From positions 496,001 through 560,000 of the forward strand of contig NZ_JAACJR010000003.1 of assembly GCF_009939225.1 (NCBI RefSeq): a stretch of DNA of 64,000 bases. Direction: 5' to 3'. A program made the position numbers and the translations under genes. How positions within the stretch are numbered: position 1 is the first letter of the stretch; each line of letters starts with the position of its first letter. This stretch comes from Sediminibacterium soli. Lineage in GTDB: Bacteria; Bacteroidota; Bacteroidia; Chitinophagales; Chitinophagaceae. Positions 15,434 to 23,922 of the stretch are shown here, in pieces. The notes beneath the pieces were generated by a model. It saw only the letters and a program-made list of their open reading frames with translations, had not been told where the DNA came from and did no database searches.

Positions 15434-16726
15434 TCAGGTATTTTCCGGTATAAGCACTTTTCGGATCGCTTCCGCTTTCAATAAACATTCCTCGTATTCT
15501 TTTTCCGGATCGCTGTAGGCAGTAATACCGCCGCCCGCCCAATAACTGAGGTAGTGTGTTGCGGCATTGTAAAATACGCTCCTGATCACCACGTTAAAAT
15601 CGAAGTCCTTTTCCGGGCTGATATAACCAACAGCTCCGGAATACAACCCGCGGTTGCTGCTTTCATACTGGTCTATCAGTTCCATCACCCGTTTTTTTGG
15701 AGCGCCGGTCATACTGCCCATGGGAAAACAGGCTTTGATGATATCGGTAAAACCGGTTCCCGCCTTTAACTCGCCGGTAATGGTGGAGATCATCTGGTGT
15801 ACCTGCGGGAAACTGTAGATGCCAAACAGCTCTTCCACCTGCACGGAACCTTCGGTGCAGACCCGGCTCAGGTCGTTGCGAACAATATCCACCACCATTA
15901 CGTTCTCGCTGCGGTCTTTTTCGCTTTGCAGCAACTGGTCGCGCAGAACGGCGTCTTTTCCCGGGTCTGTGGTATCCCTGCGGAAAGTTCCTTTGATGGG
16001 CTGCGATAAAATGCGGTTGCCCTCTTTACGGATAAATCTTTCCGGGCTGGCGCATAAAAGGTACCGTTCTCCGGATCTGTAAAAACAGGAAAAAGGATTG
16101 GGCGATATCGCCGTCAGCTGCGTATAGGCCTGCAGCGGATCGATCTGAGCCTGGTCCGAAAAGAATTCCTGGCAGAAATTGATCTCGTAACAGTCACCAC
16201 GGTGTATATGCTGCAGCAGGCGCTGCACCCGGTCGAGGTACTGCGCTTTGCTGATGCGGGGCTGTATGGTGCCGGTATGGTTAACAGAAGTTACAGGAGA
16301 GGGCTGCTCCGTTATCTGCCTGAACAATTCGCCGGGATCATTGTCCAATGAAGCGATCATCAGGGTTCCGTTCTGCAAACGAAGCAGGGTTTGCGGCCGG
16401 AAAAAAGAAACCACCGGAAACTGTATGGCATCAGCATGGGTGCTGTGCAGCTGTTCTGTTTCGTTCTTGAGATCGTACCCGAGATGTCCGAAAAGCCAGT
16501 CGTTCTGCAACCGGGTAAAATCCGACAGTCGCGGCAGGATATCCGTATCGGCCGAGAAAACCTCCACCGCGCCCACGCCGGCAAGGCATTCGGCAGAATG
16601 GTAGCCGGAACTATACTGGTGGTTATCCAAAAAAGCACAAATGTTGAACCGGTTGGCCCAGTTCAACATTTGTGCTTTGCAGGTAGCCATATTCCCGACG
16701 GGAAAAAAAGCTGTGTTTCTTTTCAC
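15434..16726 (-). CDS. pabB: Aminodeoxychorismate synthase component I (PabB-like)
   Basis: A chorismate-using enzyme of the PabB/TrpE family, for folate synthesis. The 430 residues include the C-terminal chorismate-binding signatures QPIKGTFRRD, SENVMVVDIVRNDLSRVC, CFPMGSMTGAPKKRVMELID and GGGITAYSDPEKEYEECLLKA. The PIKGT lysine and the short N-terminal domain favour PabB over TrpE, but TrpE-like or isochorismate activity cannot be excluded. The start is GTG at 16726 (MKRNTAFFPVGN); a later ATG at 16690 would trim conserved N-terminal residues. No pabA or pabC is adjacent. It lies 21 bases after the acidic low-complexity gene. Confidence 0.88.
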   Translation of the reverse strand: MKRNTAFFPVGNMATCKAQMLNWANRFNICAFLDNHQYSSGYHSAECLAGVGAVEVFSADTDILPRLSDFTRLQNDWLFGHLGYDLKNETEQLHSTHADAIQFPVVSFFRPQTLLRLQNGTLMIASLDNDPGELFRQITEQPSPVTSVNHTGTIQPRISKAQYLDRVQRLLQHIHRGDCYEINFCQEFFSDQAQIDPLQAYTQLTAISPNPFSCFYRSGERYLLCASPERFIRKEGNRILSQPIKGTFRRDTTDPGKDAVLRDQLLQSEKDRSENVMVVDIVRNDLSRVCTEGSVQVEELFGIYSFPQVHQMISTITGELKAGTGFTDIIKACFPMGSMTGAPKKRVMELIDQYESSNRGLYSGAVGYISPEKDFDFNVVIRSVFYNAATHYLSYWAGGGITAYSDPEKEYEECLLKAEAIRKVLIPENT

Positions 16727-16747
16727 AATCTATTTGGGATATGATGA

Positions 16748-17194
16748 TCAGAAATCATCGTCTTCTTCATCGTCGTAGCCGCTGTTCTTGTCGTTGAACA
16801 GATCGAATTCCTTGAAATCGTCGTCCAGTTTGAAATCGTCGTCGTCGCCGCCTTTTTTACCCGCAGCGCCGCCGCTTTTCTTGCCCTTGCTCTTCGGGAT
16901 ATCGAACTCATCAAAATCAGGATCCCAGTTATCTTCTTCTTCCGGTTTATCCCAGTCATCGTCCATCTCTTCCACATCGTCATCGTCGTCGTCATCCTCC
17001 TTCGATTTTTTGGCAGAGGGTTTCGCAGACGATTTTTTGGACGGATTTGCATCCATACCTTCCTCATCGTCTTCGATGTCATCGTCGTCGTCTTCCATCT
17101 GCTTCTTGCTTTTTGAAGATGGCTTTGCGTCCGTGTCTTTCGGCGCTGTTTTTTTCGGGGTGGATTTGGGATCCTTATCAGATTTCGCTGCCAT
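16748..17194 (-). CDS. Acidic/lysine-rich low-complexity protein, function unknown
   Basis: 148 residues, almost certainly disordered. The first 30 residues are Lys/Ser/Pro rich (KSTPKKTAPKDTDAKP). Blocks of Asp and Glu (EDDDDDIEDDEE, KEDDDDDDDVEEMDDD) then alternate with basic linkers (KKSSAKPSAKKSK, KGKKSGGAAGKKGG), and the end is DDEEDDDF. The codon pattern is coherent, and Asp is spelled mainly GAC/GAT with the third base varying, so it is a real gene. There is no signal peptide and no known domain. Charge-patterned proteins of this kind often bind nucleic acid or basic proteins, but no function can be assigned. It sits between purA and pabB on the same strand. Confidence 0.7.
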   Translation of the reverse strand: MAAKSDKDPKSTPKKTAPKDTDAKPSSKSKKQMEDDDDDIEDDEEGMDANPSKKSSAKPSAKKSKEDDDDDDDVEEMDDDWDKPEEEDNWDPDFDEFDIPKSKGKKSGGAAGKKGGDDDDFKLDDDFKEFDLFNDKNSGYDDEEDDDF

Positions 17195-17361
17195 AGTTCT
17201 AATAAGATTGTTGCGTAAAATTTCAACGCAAAATGATATTAACCAAAAAAATTTTTTACGTACAAATGAAGTGCCAGAGAAGATTGGTTTTTGGTCTTTG
17301 TTCTATAGTCTGTGGTTATATCCTGGATAACTGCAAACTGCAGACCAAAGGCCACCAACTG

Positions 17362-18624
17362 TTAAATGTGTACAATCTGTTCCCTGCCCGGCCCGTTGGA
17401 GACGTGTTTCACCGGGGCGCCGATATATTTATTGATGAAGTCGATATAGCTTGTCATGGTTGCGGGTAATTTTTTCGCATCCTTGATCGCGCTGGTATCC
17501 GTATTCCAACCTTTGAATGATTCCAGAACGGGGTCTATTTTCACTTTTGTCATCTGGAAAGGAACTTCCCTGGTTTCTTTTCCGTTGATCGAGTAGGCCG
17601 TGCAGACTTTCAGTTCTTCAAATGCGTCCAGTACATCCGCTTTGGTCATAATTACCTGGGTAACGCCATTGATCATACAGGCATAACGCAATGCCACCAG
17701 GTCAATCCATCCGCAACGGCGGGGGCGTCCGGTGGTTGCGCCGAATTCGTTGCCGACTTTCCTCAGTTCCTCACCCGTGGCGTCTTCGAGTTCGCTCGGG
17801 AAAGGTCCGCCGCCCACGCGGGTGCAGTAGGCTTTGGTAACGCCCATAACCTCGTTGATCTGTTTGGGCGATACACCCAACCCGGTGCAAACGCCTGCCG
17901 AGATGGTATTCGAGGAAGTTACAAACGGGAAAGTGCCGTAATCGATATCGAGCATACTGCCCTGCGCTCCTTCGGCAAGCACTTTTTTGCCTTCGGAAAT
18001 TTTATTGTTTACAAAGTATTCGCCGTTCACAATATTCAGTGTGCGCAGGAACTCGAGGGCTTCGAAGAATTCTTCTTCCCATGCCGAGATGTCTTCTATG
18101 AAATGGAAATTATCGAGCAGTTTCTGGTGTTTCAGCCTGAGTTTGATGTACTGGGTGGTAAAGCTTTTATCCAACAGATCGCCAACACGCAGCGCGTTCC
18201 TGCCGGTCTTGTCCATGTATGCAGGGCCGATGCCTTTTAAAGTGGAGCCGATCTTGCTTTCGCCTTTGGCCAGTTCGGAAGCTTTGTCGAGTGCACGGTG
18301 CGTGGGAACGATGATATTGGTACGCTCCGAAATAAACAGGTTTTTTCTTACATCAATACCATGGGCGGCCACCGCGTCGCATTCGCGTTTAAGTGTAACC
18401 GGGTCAAGCACCACGCCGCCGCCGATCACGTTGATGGTATTCTGGTGAAAAATTCCGGAAGGGATCTGGTGCAGCACCATTTTCTTTCCTTCCACGTACA
18501 AAGTGTGCCCGGCATTGGGGCCACCCTGAAAACGGGCGATGATATCGTATTTAGGCGCAAAATAATCAACGATTTTTCCCTTGCCTTCGTCACCCCATTG
18601 TAAACCAAGAATTACATCAACCAT
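17362..18624 (-). CDS. purA: Adenylosuccinate synthetase
   Basis: Catalyses the GTP-driven joining of IMP and aspartate in AMP synthesis. The 420 residues are full length. They show LGLQWGDEGKGKIVDYF at the N-terminus (GDEGKGK P-loop-like motif), GPNAGHT, SLKGIGPAY in the form TLKGIGPAYMDKTGRN, TTGRPRRCGWIDL and the C-terminal ISNGPGREQ-type motif VSNGPGREQIV. The start ATG at 18624 is followed directly by the family N-terminus. The nearest -7-like box on this strand is at 18644-18651. Confidence 0.97.
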   Translation of the reverse strand: MVDVILGLQWGDEGKGKIVDYFAPKYDIIARFQGGPNAGHTLYVEGKKMVLHQIPSGIFHQNTINVIGGGVVLDPVTLKRECDAVAAHGIDVRKNLFISERTNIIVPTHRALDKASELAKGESKIGSTLKGIGPAYMDKTGRNALRVGDLLDKSFTTQYIKLRLKHQKLLDNFHFIEDISAWEEEFFEALEFLRTLNIVNGEYFVNNKISEGKKVLAEGAQGSMLDIDYGTFPFVTSSNTISAGVCTGLGVSPKQINEVMGVTKAYCTRVGGGPFPSELEDATGEELRKVGNEFGATTGRPRRCGWIDLVALRYACMINGVTQVIMTKADVLDAFEELKVCTAYSINGKETREVPFQMTKVKIDPVLESFKGWNTDTSAIKDAKKLPATMTSYIDFINKYIGAPVKHVSNGPGREQIVHI

Positions 18625-18643
18625 AACTGTGTTTTGTAGGCGG

Positions 18644-18651
18644 CAAAAATA
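18644..18651 (-). promoter_or_regulatory. Candidate -7 element for purA
   Basis: Read on the minus strand this is TATTTTTG, a match to TANNTTTG, 19 bases before the purA ATG. The -33 region is not convincing. Confidence 0.4.
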
Positions 18652-18700
18652 GGAGTTTGTGAGAAGAAACCGGAATTTTCGTAAAAGGGAATGCGGGGAT

Positions 18701-18866
18701 GTCAGACGTGAGTTGGCGTGAATTGATTTGGGAGAGGGTGGTAGTTCGTGGGCAAGTCAGGGCTGGCAGGACCGGCAGTCAACCAAAAAAATCCATATAT
18801 CATCCCCCCCCCAAAAAAAACAACTAACTCACGATAACTCACGCCGACTCACGGCAGTTCACGCCC
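18701..18866. repeat. Family B two-armed repeat (purA-rel gap)
   Basis: The left arm (18701-18732) carries CGTGAGTTGG and CGTGAATTGA; the right arm (18822-18865) carries four inverted units of the type ACTCACGNNA. The 90-base interior has no ORF. The right arm ends two bases before the rel stop codon (18868-18870), so the 3' end of the rel transcript would begin with this hairpin. Confidence 0.7.
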
Positions 18867-18867
18867 C

Positions 18868-21138
18868 TCAACCCAGCTCCCTCTCATTTCCCGTATCAAA
18901 CCTGTCTACCGTCTGAATGCCGTTCAATGCTTTGAGGCGGGAAACGAGTTCTTCGAGTTCTTCCTTGTCGTGAACGAATACCTTGATCGTTCCTTCGAAC
19001 AGGCCCTCCTTCGATTCGATGGTAAGACCCGCGATATTGATACGCATATCGCCGCTGATCACATTGGTGATCTTGTTGATCACACCCACATCGTCCAGGC
19101 CAACGATCCTGAGACCGGTGAGGAAGGATATCTCCTTGTTCTTGGCCCATTTGGTTTTTACCACGCGGTGGCCGTAATTCGACAGCAGTTGCGCTGCATT
19201 GGGGCAGTTGGTCCTGTGGATGATCAGGCCCTTGCCGGTACTTACAAAGCCAAACACATCGTCTCCCGGAATGGGGTTGCAGCATTTGGCCAGCGCGTAC
19301 ATGATCTTATCGCTGCTTTCCCCGAAGATGATCAGCTCCGAATCTTTTTTGCTGATCGGTTTGGCATGCGACTGGTCCACCGTTATTTCTGTTACCACGG
19401 GTTTTGGCCTGGGTATCTCCAGTCTGTCGCCGAGTACATGAAAATCCTTCAGTTCCCTGAGGTCGATTGCTTTTGTGGCGATCTTGTAATTGAGATCGAG
19501 AGAGGAAGGGACTTTGTAAAACTGAACGAGTTCTTCGATGTTGTACTGGCTGTAGGCTGCGCCCATGGCTTCCAGTTTCCGCTGCAGCGTGTATTTACCG
19601 TCGTCGGCGATCTTTCTTTTTTCTTCGCGCAGGGCATCCTTGATCTTGCTTTTGGCCTTGGCCGTTACCACGATATTGAGCCAGTCTTCGGAAGGTTTCT
19701 GTTTGTTGCTGGTAATGATCTCCACCTGGTCGCCGCTGCGCAGTTTATGGCTGATGGGTACCAGTTTATGGTGCACTTTGGCCCCGATACATTTTGTACC
19801 GATGGCGGAGTGGATGGAAAAGGCAAAGTCAAGCGCGGTGCTGCCGGTGGGCAGCATCTTTACCTCACCTTTGGGCGTATACACGTAGATCTCTTCGGCA
19901 AGGAACGATGTTTTGAAATCCTGCAGAAAATCCACGCCATCGGTATCCTGCGTGCTCAGCACCTCCCGTATCTGGCCAAACCATTTGTCAAACCGGTCTT
20001 CATCGTGGCTGCCTTCCTTGTATTTGAAATGTGCCGCGAGGCCTTTTTCGGCGATCTCGTTCATACGTTTGGTGCGTATCTGCACTTCCACCCATTTGCC
20101 CTGGGGGCCCATCACAGTGGTATGCAGGGCTTCGTAGCCGTTGTTCTTCGGGTTGCTGAGCCAGTCGCGCAAACGTTCGGGCGAAGGGGTGTACTCGTCG
20201 GTAATCATCGAATACACTTTCCAGCAGTCTTCTTTTTCCCGCTCAGCGGGTGCATCGAGAATAACACGGATGGCAAAGAGATCGTACACTTCTTCAAACG
20301 CCACACCTTTTTTCTTGATCTTGTTCCAGATAGAATGGATGCTTTTCGGTCTGCCATATATCTCGAAATGAAAACCTGCGTTCACCAGTTTGTCTTTGAT
20401 AGGCCGGATGAACTCATTGATATACCGGGTGCGTTCCCTTTTTGTTTCCGCCAGTTTCCGGGCGATGTCTTTGTATGCTTCCGGCTCCATGTATTTCATG
20501 GAGAGGTCTTCCAGTTCGGTCTTGATATTGTACAGACCCATGCGGTGCGCCAGCGGTGCATACACCCAAACCGTTTCCGAAGCGATCTTGAGCTGCTTCT
20601 CGCGTTTCATATGGTCCAGCGTGCGCATGTTGTGCAGCCTGTCGGCAAGCTTGATCAGGATCACGCGGGGATCGTCGGTAAGCGTCAGCAATATCTTCTT
20701 GAAATTCTCCGCCTGCTGGCTGGTATTGGTATCCATTACCGTGGAGATCTTGGTCAGGCCGTCCACGATCCTGGCTATTTCGGTTCCGAACTCGCGCTCC
20801 ACATCTTCGAGGGTGATATCGGTGTCTTCCACCGTATCGTGCAGCAGGGCGCAGATAGTGCTGCGCACGCCCAGGCCGATCTCTTCCACGCAGATCATGG
20901 CCACGGCAATCGGGTGAAGTACATAGGGTTCACCACTTTTCCGGCGCATGGTTTTATGCGCTTCGGCCGCCATCTCAAAAGCCTGCCGAACCAGTTCCTT
21001 GTCGCCTTTTTTCAGCTTAGGGCGCAAACTTCTCAGCAGGGCACGGTAATGCCTGATGATCTCGTTTTTTTCCTGTTCGGGGCTAAGATTGTATTTGGCT
21101 AAGATCGGCTCCTGTATCGTTTCCGGCACTTGCTGCAT
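18868..21138 (-). CDS. Bifunctional (p)ppGpp synthetase/hydrolase (Rel/SpoT)
   Basis: The stringent-response enzyme. Start ATG 21138 (MQQVPETIQEP) gives 756 residues; the 40-codon upstream extension is made of repeat-arm sequence and is rejected. The HD hydrolase domain is intact (H75, LLHD at H100-D101, EDT). The synthetase domain shows RDWLSNPKNNGYEALHTTV and WVEVQIRT. A TGS domain (VYTPKGEVKMLPTGSTALDFAF), a zinc-finger/helical region (KCCNPIPGDD) and a C-terminal ACT domain (GLRIVGLDDVGVINKITNVI) follow. The HD and synthetase motifs both look active, so it is probably the single long RSH enzyme. Family B repeats flank it on both sides. Confidence 0.95.
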   Translation of the reverse strand: MQQVPETIQEPILAKYNLSPEQEKNEIIRHYRALLRSLRPKLKKGDKELVRQAFEMAAEAHKTMRRKSGEPYVLHPIAVAMICVEEIGLGVRSTICALLHDTVEDTDITLEDVEREFGTEIARIVDGLTKISTVMDTNTSQQAENFKKILLTLTDDPRVILIKLADRLHNMRTLDHMKREKQLKIASETVWVYAPLAHRMGLYNIKTELEDLSMKYMEPEAYKDIARKLAETKRERTRYINEFIRPIKDKLVNAGFHFEIYGRPKSIHSIWNKIKKKGVAFEEVYDLFAIRVILDAPAEREKEDCWKVYSMITDEYTPSPERLRDWLSNPKNNGYEALHTTVMGPQGKWVEVQIRTKRMNEIAEKGLAAHFKYKEGSHDEDRFDKWFGQIREVLSTQDTDGVDFLQDFKTSFLAEEIYVYTPKGEVKMLPTGSTALDFAFSIHSAIGTKCIGAKVHHKLVPISHKLRSGDQVEIITSNKQKPSEDWLNIVVTAKAKSKIKDALREEKRKIADDGKYTLQRKLEAMGAAYSQYNIEELVQFYKVPSSLDLNYKIATKAIDLRELKDFHVLGDRLEIPRPKPVVTEITVDQSHAKPISKKDSELIIFGESSDKIMYALAKCCNPIPGDDVFGFVSTGKGLIIHRTNCPNAAQLLSNYGHRVVKTKWAKNKEISFLTGLRIVGLDDVGVINKITNVISGDMRINIAGLTIESKEGLFEGTIKVFVHDKEELEELVSRLKALNGIQTVDRFDTGNERELG

Positions 21139-21169
21139 GGAATACGAATGTACGAAAAAGTCGGGGAGG

Positions 21170-21288
21170 TGAAACGTCGGGATGACCGTGAGTTGTCGTG
21201 AGTTACCGTGAGTTTGACCTTCCGCAGACAATCCGAAAGGTACTCCCCCACGTCTCACGCCGACTCACGCCAACTCACGGCAACGCCC
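21170..21288. repeat. Family B two-armed repeat (rel-ABC exporter gap)
   Basis: The left arm (21170-21217) has three units: CGTGAGTTGT, CGTGAGTTAC and CGTGAGTTTG. The right arm (21250-21287) has three inverted units: CTCACGCCGA, CTCACGCCAA and CTCACGGCAA. The interior is only about 32 bases. It separates the divergent rel and ABC exporter genes, close to both promoters. Confidence 0.7.
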
Positions 21289-21324
21289 GATGATGAACGG
21301 TCACTTCCGTTCCCCAACTCTCCC

Positions 21325-21332
21325 TACCTTTG
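21325..21332 (+). promoter_or_regulatory. Candidate -7 element of the ABC exporter gene
   Basis: TACCTTTG matches TANNTTTG and ends nine bases before ATG 21342. It decides the start, since the in-frame TTG at 21330 is part of the box. No clear TTTG lies 20 bases upstream. Confidence 0.45.
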
Positions 21333-21341
21333 CCCCTCATC

Positions 21342-23156
21342 ATGAGCGAAAAGGCTAAAAAGAAGATTTTTGATTTCTCGTTGCTGGGGAGGGTTTTCCA
21401 TTTTGTGAAGCCTTATCGTGCATCTTTCTATACCAGCCTGGCACTGGCCATGGTGATGGCTGTATTTGCCCCTGTAAGACCTTACCTGATACAGGTTACG
21501 GTGGATAAAGCCACCGGCAAGAACGTACACGCACCGCAATGGCTGGAATGGATGTTCCGGACCGACTGGTCAGATGCAACCCGGTTTATTATTGCGGTCA
21601 CAGTTTTCCAGATCATCTTCCTGTTTGTTGAGACCACCATACGCTTTTTCTTCAGCTTTATCACTTCCTGGATGGGACAGAGCGTGGTAAAGGATATCCG
21701 CACCGCGGTGTATGAGAAAATACTGGGACTGAACCTGCGGCAGTTCGACAATACGCCGATCGGGGTGCTGACCACCCGAACGATCAACGATATTGAAAGC
21801 ATCAACGATATTTTTTCCGATGGCCTGATACCGATCATCGCCGACCTGCTGACGATCGTGATTACGCTGGCAACCATGTTCTGGATCGACTGGCGGCTGA
21901 CGCTGATCAGCATCATCCCGTTCCCGATCATGTTGATTGCCACCTATTATTTCAAGGAAAGCGTGAACAGGAGTTTTATCCGGGTACGCAATGCGGTGGC
22001 GGCGCTTAATGCGTTTGTACAGGAGCATATCACCGGTATGCAGGTGGTGCAGGCATTTGCGGGCGAGGAACGGGAATTCGGTAAATTCAAAAAGATCAAT
22101 ACCGAACACCGCAATGCAAACATCAAGGCCATCTTTGCCTATTCGGTTTTTTTTCCGGTGGTGGAAGTGGTGCTGGCGCTGAGTATGGGCCTGCTGGTAT
22201 GGTGGATCGCCGGCCGTTCGCTGGATGCGGGTCTGCTGGTGGCGTTTATTTTATACCTCAACCAGATATTCAGACCGCTTCGGGTGATCGCCGATAAATT
22301 CAATGTGTTGCAGATGGGTATGATCGCGGCGGAAAGGGTGTTGAAAGTGCTGGATAATACCGACCAGCCCAAACCCGCGGCCCCGGATGCCTACCGGCCT
22401 GAAAAGGTGGAGGGCCGCATCGATTTCAAACATGTCACATTCGCATATGTTGCGCCGAACAATGTGCTTACAAACATCAGCTTTCATGTGGAAGCGGGAG
22501 AAACCGTAGCCCTGGTAGGACATACCGGCAGCGGTAAAACATCCATCATCAGTTTACTCAACGGACTGTACACCATCCAGGAGGGCGAGATACTGATCGA
22601 CGGGAGGAATATTGCCGGGTTTGACCTGGAAAGCCTGCGAAGGAATATCGGCGTTGTGCTGCAGGATGTGTTCCTGTTCTCGGGTTCCATCCTGGATAAT
22701 ATCACCTTGCGTAACCCGGCGATCAAAAGGGAAGAGGTGGTTGCGGCCGCGAAAATGATCGGGGTGCACGATTTTATCATGCGGCTTCCGGGCGATTACG
22801 ATTACAACGTGATGGAAAGAGGCAGCACCCTCAGCCTGGGGCAGCGGCAGCTGCTGTCTTTTATACGGGCCCTGCTCTATGATCCTTCCATACTGATACT
22901 TGACGAAGCCACTTCTTCCATCGACACGGAAAGCGAGCTGCTGATCGAAAAAGCGATCGAGACCATGATCTCCGGCCGTACCTCGGTGGTGATCGCACAC
23001 CGGTTGTCCACCATCCGCAAAGCCACCAAGATCATCGTGCTGGATAAGGGCGAGATCAGGGAAATGGGCAGCCACCAGGAGCTGTTGGAACTCGGCGGAT
23101 TTTACAGTAAATTACATGAGATGCAGTTTGCGCAGAAGAAGACTGCGATCGTATAA
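21342..23156 (+). CDS. ABC exporter, fused permease and ATPase (MsbA-like)
   Basis: A half-transporter of 604 residues with six membrane helices (about 20-310) and a C-terminal ATPase. The ATPase motifs are Walker A GHTGSGKTS, Q-loop VLQDVFLFSG, signature LSLGQRQ (in place of LSGGQ, common in this branch), Walker B ILILDEATSSIDTES and the switch His in IAHRLST. Proteins of this kind export lipids, drugs or peptides; the cargo cannot be told from the sequence. The start is ATG 21342 (MSEKAKKKIFDFSLLGR), nine bases after a -7 element. The small gene at 23159 begins two bases after its stop. Confidence 0.92.
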   Translation: MSEKAKKKIFDFSLLGRVFHFVKPYRASFYTSLALAMVMAVFAPVRPYLIQVTVDKATGKNVHAPQWLEWMFRTDWSDATRFIIAVTVFQIIFLFVETTIRFFFSFITSWMGQSVVKDIRTAVYEKILGLNLRQFDNTPIGVLTTRTINDIESINDIFSDGLIPIIADLLTIVITLATMFWIDWRLTLISIIPFPIMLIATYYFKESVNRSFIRVRNAVAALNAFVQEHITGMQVVQAFAGEEREFGKFKKINTEHRNANIKAIFAYSVFFPVVEVVLALSMGLLVWWIAGRSLDAGLLVAFILYLNQIFRPLRVIADKFNVLQMGMIAAERVLKVLDNTDQPKPAAPDAYRPEKVEGRIDFKHVTFAYVAPNNVLTNISFHVEAGETVALVGHTGSGKTSIISLLNGLYTIQEGEILIDGRNIAGFDLESLRRNIGVVLQDVFLFSGSILDNITLRNPAIKREEVVAAAKMIGVHDFIMRLPGDYDYNVMERGSTLSLGQRQLLSFIRALLYDPSILILDEATSSIDTESELLIEKAIETMISGRTSVVIAHRLSTIRKATKIIVLDKGEIREMGSHQELLELGGFYSKLHEMQFAQKKTAIV

Positions 23157-23158
23157 AA

Positions 23159-23353
23159 ATGAATTCTCCAAAACAAAAAGACATATCGGTTGTAGAGGAG
23201 CCCGGCATCGCTTACGGGTTTGCGCATCTTTCGGAAGAAGAAAAACTGAAAAAGGATATTTTTCGCTCCGACATGGAAAAATTCCAGCTGTTTATGCAAA
23301 TGCTTCGCAGGAATGCCTTGTTGAAAAAGGCAGTTATCAGCCACAATAAATAA
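23159..23353 (+). CDS. Small protein paired with a nucleotidyltransferase gene
   Basis: 64 residues, charged and helical (EEEKLKKDIFRSDMEKFQLFMQMLRRNALLKKAVI), with no signal or membrane segment. Small proteins ending in a D-x-EK-x-x-LF-x-x-MLR-x-N-x-x-x-x-x-A-x-I pattern are, as I recall, commonly encoded just ahead of DUF6036/MNT-like nucleotidyltransferases in Bacteroidota. The pair has the look of a toxin-antitoxin module. The stop at 23353 is followed within 27 bases by the nucleotidyltransferase frame, which is broken. The proposed role as antitoxin or partner is inference from arrangement only. Confidence 0.6.
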   Translation: MNSPKQKDISVVEEPGIAYGFAHLSEEEKLKKDIFRSDMEKFQLFMQMLRRNALLKKAVISHNK

Positions 23354-23379
23354 GTATTGATACGCAGGATGAGGAATTA

Positions 23380-23843
23380 TTGCGTTTCTGGCGTGTATTG
23401 AACAAACATGGTGTACGATATATGATGGTGGGAGGGTTCGCTACCCGGTTTCATGGATATAATCGGGCTACGGATGACCTTGACCTATGGCTGGAAGATA
23501 CATTGACTAACCGACAGCTCCTTAGAAAGGCGTTTTCCGACCTGGGTTATGGCGATTTTGCATCAATCGAAACCATGCAATTTGTTCCGGGTGGGACCTC
23601 ATTTTATGCCGGAGGGATTGAGTTGGGTATCATGACCGAAATGAAGGGTTGGATGACTCTTTCGATGAATGTTATGAAATGGCCCCTGTCTTAAGCCTTC
23701 AGGATGTGCGTATTCCGTTTTTGCATATTAATCACCTGATAGCCAATAAGAAAGCGGTCAATCGAATCAAGGACCGGCTGGATGCAGTCATGCCGGAAAA
23801 GATCCGGGAGATAAAGGAAACGGACAGGGATGCGGGGCGCTGA
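23380..23843 (+). pseudogene. Frameshifted nucleotidyltransferase (DUF6036/MNT-like)
   Basis: The first part shows a nucleotidyltransferase core: HGVRYMMVGGFATRFHGYNRATDDLDLW, of which VGG and DDLDLW are the key parts (the G-G and D-x-D signatures). The frame then derails near 23649. In the next frame the protein continues naturally as LDDSFDECYEMAPVLSLQDVRIPFLHINHLIANKK up to a stop at 23843. One T missing from AAGGGTTGG would restore MKGLDDSFDECY. The first part has only TTG (23380) as a usual start, although the frame is open back to 23350 and a helix begins earlier (DTQDEELLRFW), so the start codon may also be damaged. A sequencing error is possible. Confidence 0.7.
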
Positions 23844-23894
23844 TTTTTTCTGCCGAATTCCAGTTTACAAATAGGCTATTCACCCCCATACCCC

Positions 23895-23902
23895 TATCTT
23901 TG
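23895..23902 (+). promoter_or_regulatory. Candidate -7 element of the atp operon
   Basis: TATCTTTG matches TANNTTTG, 20 bases before the atpB ATG at 23923. The spacing to any TTTG upstream is not good. Confidence 0.45.
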
Positions 23903-23922
23903 CGCCAAATTTCGGAACAGGT

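Noticed and set aside
16723..17226. Lys/Arg-rich overlapping minus-strand frame within the acidic protein gene
   Set aside because: It is the frame-shifted reading of GAC/GAT-rich codons; the acidic frame has an ATG start and coherent codon use.
18970..21102. Long open frame of about 710 codons on the plus strand
   Set aside because: It is fully antisense to rel, whose protein motifs are unmistakable; the antisense translation has no domain-like features. The same applies to the roughly 388-codon plus-strand frame at 2821-3987 opposite the acyltransferase-like gene.
21138..21258. Longer N-terminus of Rel from an upstream in-frame start at 21258
   Set aside because: The added 40 residues are translated repeat-arm sequence and lack family likeness.
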